Shown: positions 1 through 6,181, counted from the stretch's first letter. The stretch: 16,803 nt of DNA from JAGAJR01 sp048463395 (GCA_048463395.1 DBFWPL010000015.1:1-16803), one strand, 5' to 3'. Numbers and translations: made by a program. The notes: a model not told the origin generated them from the letters alone.

Positions 1-215
1 TCGGAAACAGATGTTTTGACAACTGTTATCAACCGACCTGCGATGCCGGCGGTTATCTTGATGCCTGCCCGAGCGGTCAAACCGGTACTCCCGTTACTTA
101 CTATGGCAGAAACTGCTACCAAGATTGCAAAAACAAAGAATGTGCTTCAGGAACCTGGGACTTAGATAATTATTGGTGCAGCGGGGCTTTAAAATGTCTC
201 ATTCCTCACCCTTAA
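1..215 (+). CDS. C-terminal end of a Cys-rich probable secreted protein (partial)
   Basis: An open frame enters from the left edge (first full codon at base 3) and stops at TAA 213-215. The 70 visible residues hold ten cysteines, in pieces such as CFDNCYQPTC, YYGRNCYQDCKNKEC and WCSGALKC, with many Gly, Tyr and Asn. This spacing suggests disulfide-bonded extracellular modules, possibly repeats, but no named domain is recognised. The N-terminus is outside the window, so a signal peptide cannot be checked. Only 45 bases separate it from the next secreted Cys-rich protein, so the two may be co-transcribed. The coding frame is convincing from composition and the clean stop; the function is unknown. 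Confidence 0.6.
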   Translation, partial: GNRCFDNCYQPTCDAGGYLDACPSGQTGTPVTYYGRNCYQDCKNKECASGTWDLDNYWCSGALKCLIPHP

Positions 216-260
216 CAAATAAATTTACCAATAAAACATTGTATATTTAGGAGAAAGAAA

Positions 261-1031
261 ATGACTAGTAATTCAAGAAAAATACATGGAATGAGCTTGG
301 TAATACTTGCTTTTTTCCTTGCTGCTTCTATTGCAACGGCTCAAACCTGCGTTACCCCTCCAAGCTGCGATACTTTGGGGTATAAGCAGTCAGCGAGTGA
401 CTGTTCCGGTCAGGAACGGGTATTGAAGTGTCCGTTTGACCAGACAAAAATGTTTTGTCTGGATACGATTACGCAAGAAGTAAATGTGGGAGATATATTG
501 TATTCGGATATGACGGTTTCAGGTAATATTATAGTTAGCAAAACTCCGATTGGTGTTGTGTTTGACAGCAGTAAGCGGCTGGCCATAGCTTTGGCAAAAT
601 CAGGAGATCAGATGACTTGGGATGAATCCGAAGAAGGAGAATCCTATTCTATTCCTGGTTTACAATCCATAGACTCAAACAATTTCGAAGACGGAAAAGT
701 CGAAACGGCGGCTATTATTGCTTATGGTAAGTCCAATGGTAAGTCTTTTCCTGCAGCGGAATATTGCAATTCATACAAAACAGCAGGAACTAAAGCTGGA
801 GACTGGTTTTTGCCGAGCTACCTCGAGCTGCAGACTCTGGCAACGAATAGAGTTGCGGTGGAGAGTACTTTGGAAAGTTTGGGAAAAGGTTCAATCTATA
901 ATCATGGTTTTTGGGGGTCATCTATCTGTGAGGTGAATTCTGTTTGGACGAAATTGTATAGTGGAGGCAAGATGGGTAGTTATGGACCAAGGAATCAGAA
1001 TTTATATGTTTACCCGGTTATTGAGTTTTAG
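261..1031 (+). CDS. Secreted protein with a DUF1566/Lcl-like C-terminal domain
   Basis: The protein has 256 residues. Residues 11-27 form a hydrophobic signal segment ending ATA-Q, so export is likely. A short Cys module follows (C30, C36, C48, C57, C66). The C-terminal half (about 95-256) resembles the DUF1566/Lcl domain: an AAEYCNSY segment, then GDWFLPSYLELQTL, then FWGSS with a later W, and a final YVYPVIEF. That domain is typical of secreted or surface proteins in gut bacteria; its biochemical role is poorly defined. The start at 261 is supported by AGGAGA at 249-254. A strong terminator follows at 1061-1096. The module assignment is by eye from conserved DWFLPS and terminal PV motifs; ligand or adhesion function is not shown. 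Confidence 0.8.
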   Translation: MTSNSRKIHGMSLVILAFFLAASIATAQTCVTPPSCDTLGYKQSASDCSGQERVLKCPFDQTKMFCLDTITQEVNVGDILYSDMTVSGNIIVSKTPIGVVFDSSKRLAIALAKSGDQMTWDESEEGESYSIPGLQSIDSNNFEDGKVETAAIIAYGKSNGKSFPAAEYCNSYKTAGTKAGDWFLPSYLELQTLATNRVAVESTLESLGKGSIYNHGFWGSSICEVNSVWTKLYSGGKMGSYGPRNQNLYVYPVIEF

Positions 1032-1060
1032 CTTTAACTTCAACATCAATCTTGTATAAA

Positions 1061-1096
1061 AACACCCCCTTTGAATATTTTTTCAAAGGGGGTGTT
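1061..1096. terminator. Bidirectional-looking intrinsic terminator
   Basis: A perfect 15-bp stem (1061-1075 with 1082-1096) encloses a 6-base loop. It lies 29 bases after the stop of the DUF1566-like gene. Bases on the + side after the stem are only modestly T-rich, while the left flank is A-rich, so it could also stop minus-strand transcripts running on from ctrA. Confidence 0.85.
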
Positions 1097-1149
1097 TGGG
1101 TTTCCGCTTTTAAGGATAAATTATATTAAAAATTTTTTGATAAGGCACA

Positions 1150-1300
1150 CTCTCATAAGCAGCAGAGAGAAGCCAACGAGCGTTTCAGGGTACTTACTCT
1201 CCACAACCAACTTTCGCCGGTGGTCGCCGACCACCAGCTAACTTTTGCCCGTGCCGGCTCGGCACCGCTGACCATGCCTCACCCGCTGGGTGCTATTTTT
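1150..1300. repeat. GC-rich array of three triloop hairpins next to the ctrA 3' end
   Basis: Three perfect short hairpins follow each other: 1219-1225/1229-1235 (7 bp), 1251-1256/1260-1265 (6 bp) and 1280-1284/1288-1292 (5 bp), each with a 3-base loop (GCC, GCT, GCT on +). They are spaced by 14-15 bases. Read on the minus strand the linkers resemble each other (GGCAAAAGTTAG and GGCGAAAGTTGG), so the array looks like imperfect tandem units of about 27-30 bases. A further CTCTC/GAGAG pair lies at 1150-1154/1165-1169. The stretch is clearly more GC-rich than its flanks. The last hairpin touches the ctrA stop codon, and on + it is followed by a T run. It may be a structured RNA, an mRNA 3' element or a mobile palindromic repeat; I do not recognise it. 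Confidence 0.5.
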
Positions 1301-1982
1301 TAGGCTCGTCCGGATCTCTCAACACATAACCGCGACCCCAAACGGTTTCAATATAGTTTTTACCGCCGGAAGCTTTTTCCAATTTTTTGCGGAGTTTACA
1401 AATAAATACGTCAATGATTTTAAGTTCCGGTTCATCAATACCGCCGTAAAGGTGGTTGAGGAATTGGTCTTTGTTGAGAGTGGAACCTTTTCGTAAAGAC
1501 AAAAGTTCCATAATGCCGTATTCTTTTCCGGTCAAATGCAGTGTTTTAGTTCCGACGGTAACCGTCTGAGTGTCTAAGTTGACTTCAACATCGCCGGTAC
1601 GGATAATGGAGTTGGAATGTCCTTTAGAACGTCTGACAACAGCCTGAATGCGTGCTAAAAGTTCGGCCTTGTCAAAAGGTTTTGTCAGATAATCATCGGC
1701 ACCGTAACCCAAACCCTTGACTTTTTTATCTGGTTCGGACAAGCCGGAGAGAATCAAAACCGGCGTGTTGACCTTGGCGGCTCTGAGACTTTTTAGGACT
1801 TCATAGCCGTTCATGTCCGGAAGCATAAGGTCAAGAATGATAATGTCGTAGTCATAAAGCTTGCCGATTTCGAGCCCGTCTTCGCCCAAATCCGTCGTAT
1901 CTACAATCATTCCTTCTTTTTTGAGCATAGTCTCAATACTTTGAGAGATGGCGTAATCATCTTCAACCAATAAAACACGCAT
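1293..1982 (-). CDS. ctrA: Cell-cycle response regulator CtrA
   Basis: This 229-residue OmpR-class regulator matches the CtrA family along its whole length. The receiver domain (1-115) has the acidic pair E7/D8/D9, phospho-acceptor D51 in LDLMLPDMNG, S79 and K101 in TKPF. The DNA-binding winged helix (about 125-225) carries the highly conserved CtrA stretches VVRRSKGH, LLSLRKGS, FLNHLYGG and DEPELKIIDVFICKL. CtrA controls cell-cycle and flagellar genes in alphaproteobacteria, normally phosphorylated through the CckA-ChpT relay. The start is supported by GGAGGT at 1991-1996. The C-terminus reads DEPKK and lacks the terminal Ala-Ala used for ClpXP turnover of Caulobacter CtrA. It is divergent from fliI-fliJ, a neighbourhood that fits its role. 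Confidence 0.96.
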   Translation of the reverse strand: MRVLLVEDDYAISQSIETMLKKEGMIVDTTDLGEDGLEIGKLYDYDIIILDLMLPDMNGYEVLKSLRAAKVNTPVLILSGLSEPDKKVKGLGYGADDYLTKPFDKAELLARIQAVVRRSKGHSNSIIRTGDVEVNLDTQTVTVGTKTLHLTGKEYGIMELLSLRKGSTLNKDQFLNHLYGGIDEPELKIIDVFICKLRKKLEKASGGKNYIETVWGRGYVLRDPDEPKK

Positions 1983-2014
1983 TTTCCAAGACCTCCAAAA
2001 ATAAAAAATCCAAT

Positions 2015-2099
2015 ATGGTTAGATAATATCTCTTAAATTTTAATTTGTTAACTTTTTTAGCGTCCCTGTTAATAATTATTAATAAAATTGTGAAATTAA
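2015..2099. promoter_or_regulatory. TTAA-rich ctrA-fliI intergenic region, possible CtrA sites
   Basis: The divergent intergenic region has TTAA at 2033, 2040, 2048 (as TTAAC), 2069, 2079 and 2096. Bases 2069-2082 form a perfect 14-base palindrome, TTAATAATTATTAA, with two TTAA separated by six. On the minus strand 2022-2015 reads CTAACCAT, one mismatch from the CtrA half-site TTAACCAT. The classical TTAA-N7-TTAA spacing was not found exactly, and the region is AT-rich, so chance matches are expected. Autoregulation of ctrA and control of fliI are inference. Confidence 0.3.
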
Positions 2100-2138
2100 T
2101 CGAAATGCGATTATATTTGAAAGCAAAGGAGAGGAAAT

Positions 2139-3479
2139 TTGTCGCTTTTACTGGATAATATCAATGATGAAGTCAATAAACTTGAAGACGGGACGTACTA
2201 CGGAAAAGTAACCGCTGTGCAGGGCTTGTTTATTGAGGTCGGCGGAATCCGTACTTCATTGACAATCGGCGACAGATGCAATGTTTACAGCACGCATAAT
2301 AAAACGGTTCCTTGTGAATTGGTCAGCTTTAAGGGCGATAAACTTTTGTTGATGCCTTACGGTTCTCTGGAGGGAATAGGGCTGGGATGCCGTGTAGAGG
2401 TTGAAAACGCCGCTCCGGTCATTTATCCGCATATTTCCTGGCTGGGACGGATAGTCAATTCGTTTGGCGAGGCCATCGACGGAAAAGGTCCGTTGCTGAA
2501 AGGCTCGAAGCCTTATTATATCAAGTCGTCTCCGCCTCCGGCTCAGTATCGCGATCGGGTTAAGGGAAAAGTCGATCTGGGGGTGCGTGCGGTCAATACG
2601 TTTCTGACAATCTGTAAAGGCCAACGTATGGGTATTTTCGCCGGTTCCGGCGTGGGAAAATCTACTTTGATGTCAATGATGGCCCGCCAGAGCAGTTCCG
2701 ATGTGTCGGTTATCGGCTTAATCGGCGAACGGGGCAGGGAAGCCAAAGAATTTGTAGAAGATGTGTTGGGTGAGGAAGGTTTGGAAAAATCCGTTCTGGT
2801 ACTGGCAACGTCTGATGAAAGCCCGTTAATGCGACGTCAGGCGGCTTATACGACTATGGCGATTGCTGAATATTTCAGAGATTTGAACAAAGATGTTTTG
2901 TGCATGATGGACTCCATCACTCGTTTTGCCATGGCTCAAAGGGAAATTTCTCTGAGCGTGGGTGAACCTCCGGCCTCCAAGGGATATACGCCGAGCGTGT
3001 TTGCCGAACTTCCCCGCTTGTTGGAAAGAGCCGGACCGGGAGCCAACGGCGGCGGAACCATTACCGGTCTGTTTACGGTTTTGGTGGACGGTGATGACCA
3101 TAATGAACCGGTGGCGGATGCCGTTCGTTCCATTCTGGACGGGCACATCGTTTTAGACAGGGCGATTGCCGAAAGAAACCGCTATCCGGCAATTAACATT
3201 CTGCGTTCCATTTCCCGTACCATGCCCGATTGCAATACCGAAGAGGAAAACGTGATTGTTTCCAAGGCCAGACGCTATATTGCCGCTTATGAAGATATGG
3301 CGGAACTGATTCGTTTGGGAGCGTATAAAAAAGGCTCTGATAAGGAAGTGGACGAGGCGATTTTCTATTATCCGAAGATAGAGGCCTTCCTCTCGCAAGG
3401 GAAAAAAGATAAAATCAGTCTGGCAGAGGGCTATGCTCAACTCAAAGAAATTTTGGATACGCCTTTTGTTTCCGAATAG
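2139..3479 (+). CDS. fliI: Flagellum-specific ATPase FliI
   Basis: This 446-residue protein is the ATPase of the flagellar type III export apparatus; it forms a hexamer at the membrane export gate. The Walker A motif is GSGVGKST (169-176), the catalytic glutamate lies in GERGRE (E197), Walker B ends at D258 in LCMMDSITR, and the ATP-synthase alpha/beta signature PSVFAELPRL is at 285-294. Length fits FliI (about 440). The start is TTG at 2139, chosen because AAAGGAGAGG at 2126-2134 sits just before it and the first residues fit a FliI N-terminus. fliJ follows 13 bases later. Flagellar rather than virulence-type export (SctN) is favoured by the FliJ partner and by ctrA next door; no other flagellar gene is in view. 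Confidence 0.93.
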   Translation: MSLLLDNINDEVNKLEDGTYYGKVTAVQGLFIEVGGIRTSLTIGDRCNVYSTHNKTVPCELVSFKGDKLLLMPYGSLEGIGLGCRVEVENAAPVIYPHISWLGRIVNSFGEAIDGKGPLLKGSKPYYIKSSPPPAQYRDRVKGKVDLGVRAVNTFLTICKGQRMGIFAGSGVGKSTLMSMMARQSSSDVSVIGLIGERGREAKEFVEDVLGEEGLEKSVLVLATSDESPLMRRQAAYTTMAIAEYFRDLNKDVLCMMDSITRFAMAQREISLSVGEPPASKGYTPSVFAELPRLLERAGPGANGGGTITGLFTVLVDGDDHNEPVADAVRSILDGHIVLDRAIAERNRYPAINILRSISRTMPDCNTEEENVIVSKARRYIAAYEDMAELIRLGAYKKGSDKEVDEAIFYYPKIEAFLSQGKKDKISLAEGYAQLKEILDTPFVSE

Positions 3480-3492
3480 AAATGGTTTTTAA

Positions 3493-3909
3493 ATGAAAAA
3501 TTCTCTGCAGACACTGACCCGTATTAAAAAGTTTGACATTGACGAACAGCGGAAAATTCTGGTCGAATATCAAATCGTGGAAGATAAATTGCTTGCCGCG
3601 TTAAAAGAGTTAAACGAGGAATTTGAACAAGAAAAGCTGTTTTCTTCACAAAATCCCGGTGTCGGAGATTTCGGTGCTTATGTTAAAAGATATATGCGGC
3701 AGCGTGAAGAGCTGGAAAAAGCTCTGATCGATATTCGCTCAAAAATTGAAGACGTCAGAGAGGTTATTGCGGATATGTTTAAAGAGCAAAAGACTTTTGA
3801 GATTGTGGATGATAACCGCAAAAAAAGAAAAATGAAGGAAGATGCTGATAAAGAGCAGAAGATGCTTGATGAAATCGGAACGAATAACTATATAAAGCAT
3901 AACAAATAA
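3493..3909 (+). CDS. fliJ: Flagellar export chaperone FliJ-like protein
   Basis: The 138-residue product is almost wholly charged helix with heptad-like spacing throughout (for instance RQREELEKALIDIRSKIEDV). This is typical of FliJ, the coiled-coil stalk that enters the FliI hexamer and cycles export chaperones. Length (138) and position directly after fliI match the usual fliI-fliJ pair. FliJ proteins are poorly conserved in sequence, so the call rests on coiled-coil character and context. The ribosome site before ATG 3493 is weak, suggesting translation coupled to fliI, whose stop is 13 bases upstream. No signal peptide or membrane segment is visible, which fits a soluble cytoplasmic protein. 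Confidence 0.8.
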   Translation: MKNSLQTLTRIKKFDIDEQRKILVEYQIVEDKLLAALKELNEEFEQEKLFSSQNPGVGDFGAYVKRYMRQREELEKALIDIRSKIEDVREVIADMFKEQKTFEIVDDNRKKRKMKEDADKEQKMLDEIGTNNYIKHNK

Positions 3910-3934
3910 ACTTTAACCCGTGAAGGAGAATGAA

Positions 3935-4507
3935 ATGGCTTTTGATTTACCGCCTCTGCCTTATGAAATGAACGCTTTGGAACCGTATATTTCCGAACGA
4001 ACAATGGAGTTTCACTACGGCAAACACCACAAGGCTTACGTTGATAATTTGAATAAATTGATTAAAGATACCGAATTTGAAAATATGCCGTTGGAACAAA
4101 TTATCCGGTCAACATACAATCGTCCGGAATTTGCCGGAATCTTCAACAATGCCGCTCAGGCTTGGAATCATACGTTTTTCTGGAATTCCATGACACCGAA
4201 CGGTGGCGGCAAACCGGAAGGCGAGCTGTTGAATAAAATCGAAAAAGATTTCGGTTCTTATGAAAATTTCAAAACAGAATTTAAAACTGCCGCAACCACA
4301 CAGTTTGGCAGCGGTTGGGCTTGGCTGGTTGAAAAAGACGGTAAGTTGGCGGTTATGAAAACGTCCAACGCCGATACACCGGTTGCACAGGGGTTGAAAC
4401 CGATTGTAACGGTGGATGTTTGGGAACACGCTTATTATCTGGATTATCAAAACCGTCGTCCTGATTTTGTGGATTCCTTCTTAGACCATTTAGTTAAGTG
4501 GAAATAG
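3935..4507 (+). CDS. sodB: Superoxide dismutase, Fe type
   Basis: The 190-residue enzyme converts superoxide to oxygen and hydrogen peroxide in the cytoplasm. Metal ligands are H27 (FHYGKHHKAYV), H79 (AWNHTFFW), D161 and H165 (DVWEHAYYLDY). The Gln in NNAAQAWNH is at the position that distinguishes iron from manganese enzymes, so Fe is favoured, although cambialistic activity cannot be excluded. The start was set at ATG 3935 (MAFDLPPLPY), with AAGGAG at 3923-3928; an in-frame GTG at 3920 would place the ribosome site inside the gene. It lies 25 bases after fliJ and ends at a clear terminator, so it may be read from an upstream promoter. Confidence 0.96.
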   Translation: MAFDLPPLPYEMNALEPYISERTMEFHYGKHHKAYVDNLNKLIKDTEFENMPLEQIIRSTYNRPEFAGIFNNAAQAWNHTFFWNSMTPNGGGKPEGELLNKIEKDFGSYENFKTEFKTAATTQFGSGWAWLVEKDGKLAVMKTSNADTPVAQGLKPIVTVDVWEHAYYLDYQNRRPDFVDSFLDHLVKWK

Positions 4508-4525
4508 ACAAGAAAAAACTTATTT

Positions 4526-4561
4526 AAAAACCCCTTGGAATAAAGATTTTAAGGGGTTTTT
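4526..4561 (+). terminator. Intrinsic terminator after sodB
   Basis: AAAAACCCCTT at 4526-4536 pairs perfectly with AAGGGGTTTTT at 4551-4561 (11 bp, 14-base loop). More T-rich sequence follows. It starts 18 bases after the sodB stop. Confidence 0.85.
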
Positions 4562-4591
4562 AATATTTTTGTGCATAAATATCAACGATGG

Positions 4592-4618
4592 TTTGATATT
4601 GACAAATTTTGTCTATAA
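4592..4618 (+). promoter_or_regulatory. Probable sigma-70-like promoter for the 47-codon gene
   Basis: TATAAT lies at 4614-4619 with TTGATA about 15 bases upstream; a second TTGACA is present but too close to serve as its -35. It follows the sodB terminator and precedes a good ribosome site (AAGGAGAG, 4641-4648). Spacing is short of the ideal, so the exact -35 is uncertain. Confidence 0.45.
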
Positions 4619-4653
4619 TGTTAAACTGTAAAAAATAACAAAGGAGAGTAGAT

Positions 4654-4797
4654 ATGGCTACTGGAAAAACATATAACTGCGGTAAAGAACTCAACAACCC
4701 TGAAGCATATAAAGCTTATGAAGCTGCTTTTGCAAAAATGAATGAAGGTTTGTCCCTGACTACTCTTAAAGCAATGCAAAGCGGACTTGAAAAATAA
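4654..4797 (+). CDS. Small protein of 47 residues, unknown function
   Basis: ATG at 4654 is preceded by a strong ribosome site, AAGGAGAG (4641-4648), and by a promoter-like sequence. The product begins MATGKTYNCGKELNNPEAYK and ends MQSGLEK, with a single Cys (C9) and an amphipathic helical middle rich in Ala and Lys. There is no signal peptide or membrane segment. It is too short for routine length cut-offs, but start signal, own promoter and codon use like its neighbours make it a credible gene. The next gene begins 9 bases after its stop, so the two probably form an operon. I do not recognise the family. Confidence 0.65.
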   Translation: MATGKTYNCGKELNNPEAYKAYEAAFAKMNEGLSLTTLKAMQSGLEK

Positions 4798-4806
4798 GAG
4801 GAAGTC

Positions 4807-5163
4807 ATGAATTATACGACTGAAGACAGTTTTATGATTGCGGAAGGAGCCGGCGGAAAATTATATATTTTCATGAAAGCCAAAAAAGATACTCCGAAAA
4901 CACCTCGTATAATTTATGATGGTAAAGATCACGCTATTTTCCTAAGAAATCAGGAACAAAGAATCATTTTAGACTATATCCATCCGGAAGTCCGTGACAG
5001 TTTGAGAAAATCATTGGAAGTAATGGTTGTGGAAACGATTTTGGATAATATCAAAGAGAGTTATCCGGTCGGAATGCAAATGGTTGATTCAATCCCCGTA
5101 GATTGGGAGAAAATCGGTTTGACAACATGGGAGAAGGCTTATTTATCGGAAAGCGGACAGTAA
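4807..5163 (+). CDS. Conserved-looking hypothetical protein, 118 residues
   Basis: The product is a soluble mixed alpha/beta protein with no signal peptide or membrane segment. An early beta-rich part (GGKLYIFMKAKKD, RIIYDGKDHAIFLRN) is followed by helices (VRDSLRKSLEVMVVETILDNIKESY). GAGG at 4798-4801 serves the ATG at 4807. It lies 9 bases after the 47-codon gene and ends shortly before a UUCG-loop terminator, so the pair forms a two-gene unit. I see no catalytic motif and do not recognise the family. It may partner with the small protein before it, but only the layout supports that. Confidence 0.75.
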   Translation: MNYTTEDSFMIAEGAGGKLYIFMKAKKDTPKTPRIIYDGKDHAIFLRNQEQRIILDYIHPEVRDSLRKSLEVMVVETILDNIKESYPVGMQMVDSIPVDWEKIGLTTWEKAYLSESGQ

Positions 5164-5207
5164 AGATAAAAAAAGACTTGCATTTACCTAAAAACTATAT
5201 TAATTAG

Positions 5208-5233
5208 AAAACCATCTTCGGATGGTTTTGTTT
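5208..5233 (+). terminator. Intrinsic terminator with UUCG tetraloop
   Basis: AAAACCATC (5208-5216) pairs with GATGGTTTT (5221-5229) around a TTCG loop, with more T residues after the stem. It closes the two-gene unit that ends at 5163. Confidence 0.88.
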
Positions 5234-5260
5234 TGTACAGAATAATACGAAGAAACAGAC

Positions 5261-5336
5261 GGTCCCATCGTCTAGAGGCCTAGGACGCGGCCCTCTCAAG
5301 GCTGCAACACGAGTTCGAATCTCGTTGGGATCACCA
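5261..5336 (+). tRNA. tRNA-Glu (anticodon CTC), CCA encoded
   Basis: The 76-base cloverleaf is complete. The acceptor stem is GGTCCCA (5261-5267) with TGGGATC (5326-5332), discriminator A and genomic CCA 5334-5336. The D arm is TCGTCTAGAGGCCTAGGAC, closely like bacterial tRNA-Glu. The anticodon stem CGGCC/GGCTG encloses the loop CTCTCAA, giving anticodon CTC for GAG codons. The T arm has GTTCGAATC between complementary ACGAG and CTCGT. No clear promoter was found between the preceding terminator and the tRNA. Confidence 0.95.
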
Positions 5337-5372
5337 CTAAAAAACCCGCCTATATGGCGGGTTTTTTAGTGG
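5334..5372 (+). terminator. Terminator of tRNA-Glu, stem includes the CCA end
   Basis: A perfect 17-bp stem runs from 5334-5350 to 5356-5372 around a 5-base loop. The left arm begins with the tRNA's own CCA (CCACTAAAAAACCCGCC). The core CCCGCC/GGCGGG is followed by six T, typical of rho-independent termination. Confidence 0.88.
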
Positions 5373-5638
5373 TAAATATCCCGACAGAGATTTGAACGAG
5401 TAGAGTTCGAGACTGAAAGAAGTGAAGGACGGCGTATATGAGCGAAGCGAATAGCCAATCTCGTTGTTGCAACGTAGTTGCAAAAAGGGTTAATTTTATA
5501 TTGCCCTGCTTATATGGCATCGTTGACAACCTTATGATTTATTATATCGTATTTATAATACAATGTTTCATCTAGAAGTCAAAAATATACTGAATTATAA
5601 TTAATAAATAGTCCGTAAACCGTGAGTTAAGCATTACC
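5373..5638. other. Intergenic stretch with palindromes and a tRNA-like inverted fragment; no convincing gene
   Basis: The stretch starts with ATCCCGACAGAGATTTGAAC, which resembles the reverse complement of a tRNA 3' half (compare ATCCCAACGAGATTCGAAC from the tRNA-Glu just upstream). About 70 bases later AATCTCGTTG repeats the tRNA's own AATCTCGTTG, so the segment 5380-5467 has imperfect inverted ends. TTGCAAC-GTA-GTTGCAA follows as a 7-bp hairpin. A TTGACA at 5523-5528 with a weak TATCGT 16 bases later could be a promoter. A 45-codon frame at 5438 is not convincing. Confidence 0.4.
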
Positions 5639-5671
5639 ACTAAAAAAACACCATTAAGGTGTTTTTTTAGT
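5639..5671. terminator. Intrinsic terminator after the P-loop gene, bidirectional
   Basis: ACTAAAAAAACACC (5639-5652) pairs perfectly with GGTGTTTTTTTAGT (5658-5671), 14 bp with a 5-base loop. Its right edge touches the stop codon of the minus-strand P-loop gene. T runs on both strands would allow termination in either direction. Confidence 0.85.
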
Positions 5672-6162
5672 TAAATTGTGGAACAAAAGACAACGGGATA
5701 TCCTTCTTCTTTTATTAATGGTTCGTATTGTTGTAAAAGTTCATTAAAACAGTTCTCATCAATAAAAAGTTCATTTGGGTTGTTTTTCGTTCGCTCAATA
5801 ACGCGTCTGCGGGCAACGTCTAAATCACACAAAAGTGCATAGAAACAAACGTTCGACGTTAATGTTTTTGCCCAATTATAATATTCTGCACGTTTTGCTT
5901 TGCTCCAAAAACCATAATCTAAAATAACGTTTTTTCCGTTTTTTATTGCCTGAGAGGTTTTTTGCCGAATGAAGTCGTCAACTTCTTTATATTTTTCTTG
6001 AAAATTATCCGGAGTTCTTCCATAACGGGCCAACATTATTTCATCATGTGTAAAACGGATTGCCGGTAGTTCCTGTTCTAATTTTTTTGCAAAAGTCGTT
6101 TTGCCAAAGCCGAGAAAACCGCAGATAAGATATATTCCGGCCGTTGTTTTAGAATTAGACAT
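5671..6162 (-). CDS. P-loop kinase-like ATP-binding protein (AAA_33/zeta-toxin-like fold)
   Basis: The 163-residue soluble protein begins with a beta strand and Walker A, GFLGFGKTT (about 15-23). Next come THDEIMLARYGR, where the acidic residue may position the substrate, then NVILDYGFWSKAKRAEYY (Walker B-like, strand plus Asp). A lid region rich in Arg follows (DVARRRVIERTKNN). This order is typical of small AAA_33 phosphotransferases such as nucleoside, aminoglycoside or chloramphenicol kinases and zeta toxins; the substrate cannot be told from sequence. No antitoxin-like partner lies beside it, so a toxin role is unlikely. It follows two lipoprotein genes but is separated from them by a 16-bp hairpin, so it may be expressed independently or at lower level. 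Confidence 0.75.
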   Translation of the reverse strand: MSNSKTTAGIYLICGFLGFGKTTFAKKLEQELPAIRFTHDEIMLARYGRTPDNFQEKYKEVDDFIRQKTSQAIKNGKNVILDYGFWSKAKRAEYYNWAKTLTSNVCFYALLCDLDVARRRVIERTKNNPNELFIDENCFNELLQQYEPLIKEEGYPVVFCSTI

Positions 6163-6181
6163 GTCCTGTTTGTTCCTTATA

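Noticed and set aside
1153..1275. A 40-codon minus-strand frame (MVSGAEPARAKVSWW...) inside the hairpin array
   Set aside because: It has no usable ribosome site, its codons follow the GC-rich palindromes, and the hairpin repeats explain the sequence better than a protein does.
1140..1300. CRISPR array
   Set aside because: There are only three imperfect units, the repeats are not conserved in sequence, the spacers resemble each other, and no cas gene is nearby.
2256..3440. Several long frames antisense to fliI
   Set aside because: They are shadows of the strongly conserved fliI frame, without ribosome sites or family motifs.
5438..5575. A 45-codon + strand frame (MSEANSQSRCCNVV...) after tRNA-Glu
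   Set aside because: An AAGGA lies upstream, but the frame crosses palindromic and tRNA-like sequence and its C-terminal half is simply AT-rich codons. There is no sign of selection for coding.
5671..6162. Zeta-type toxin of a toxin-antitoxin pair
   Set aside because: The P-loop fold fits, but no small antitoxin gene overlaps it. The adjacent genes are lipoproteins separated by a terminator-like hairpin.
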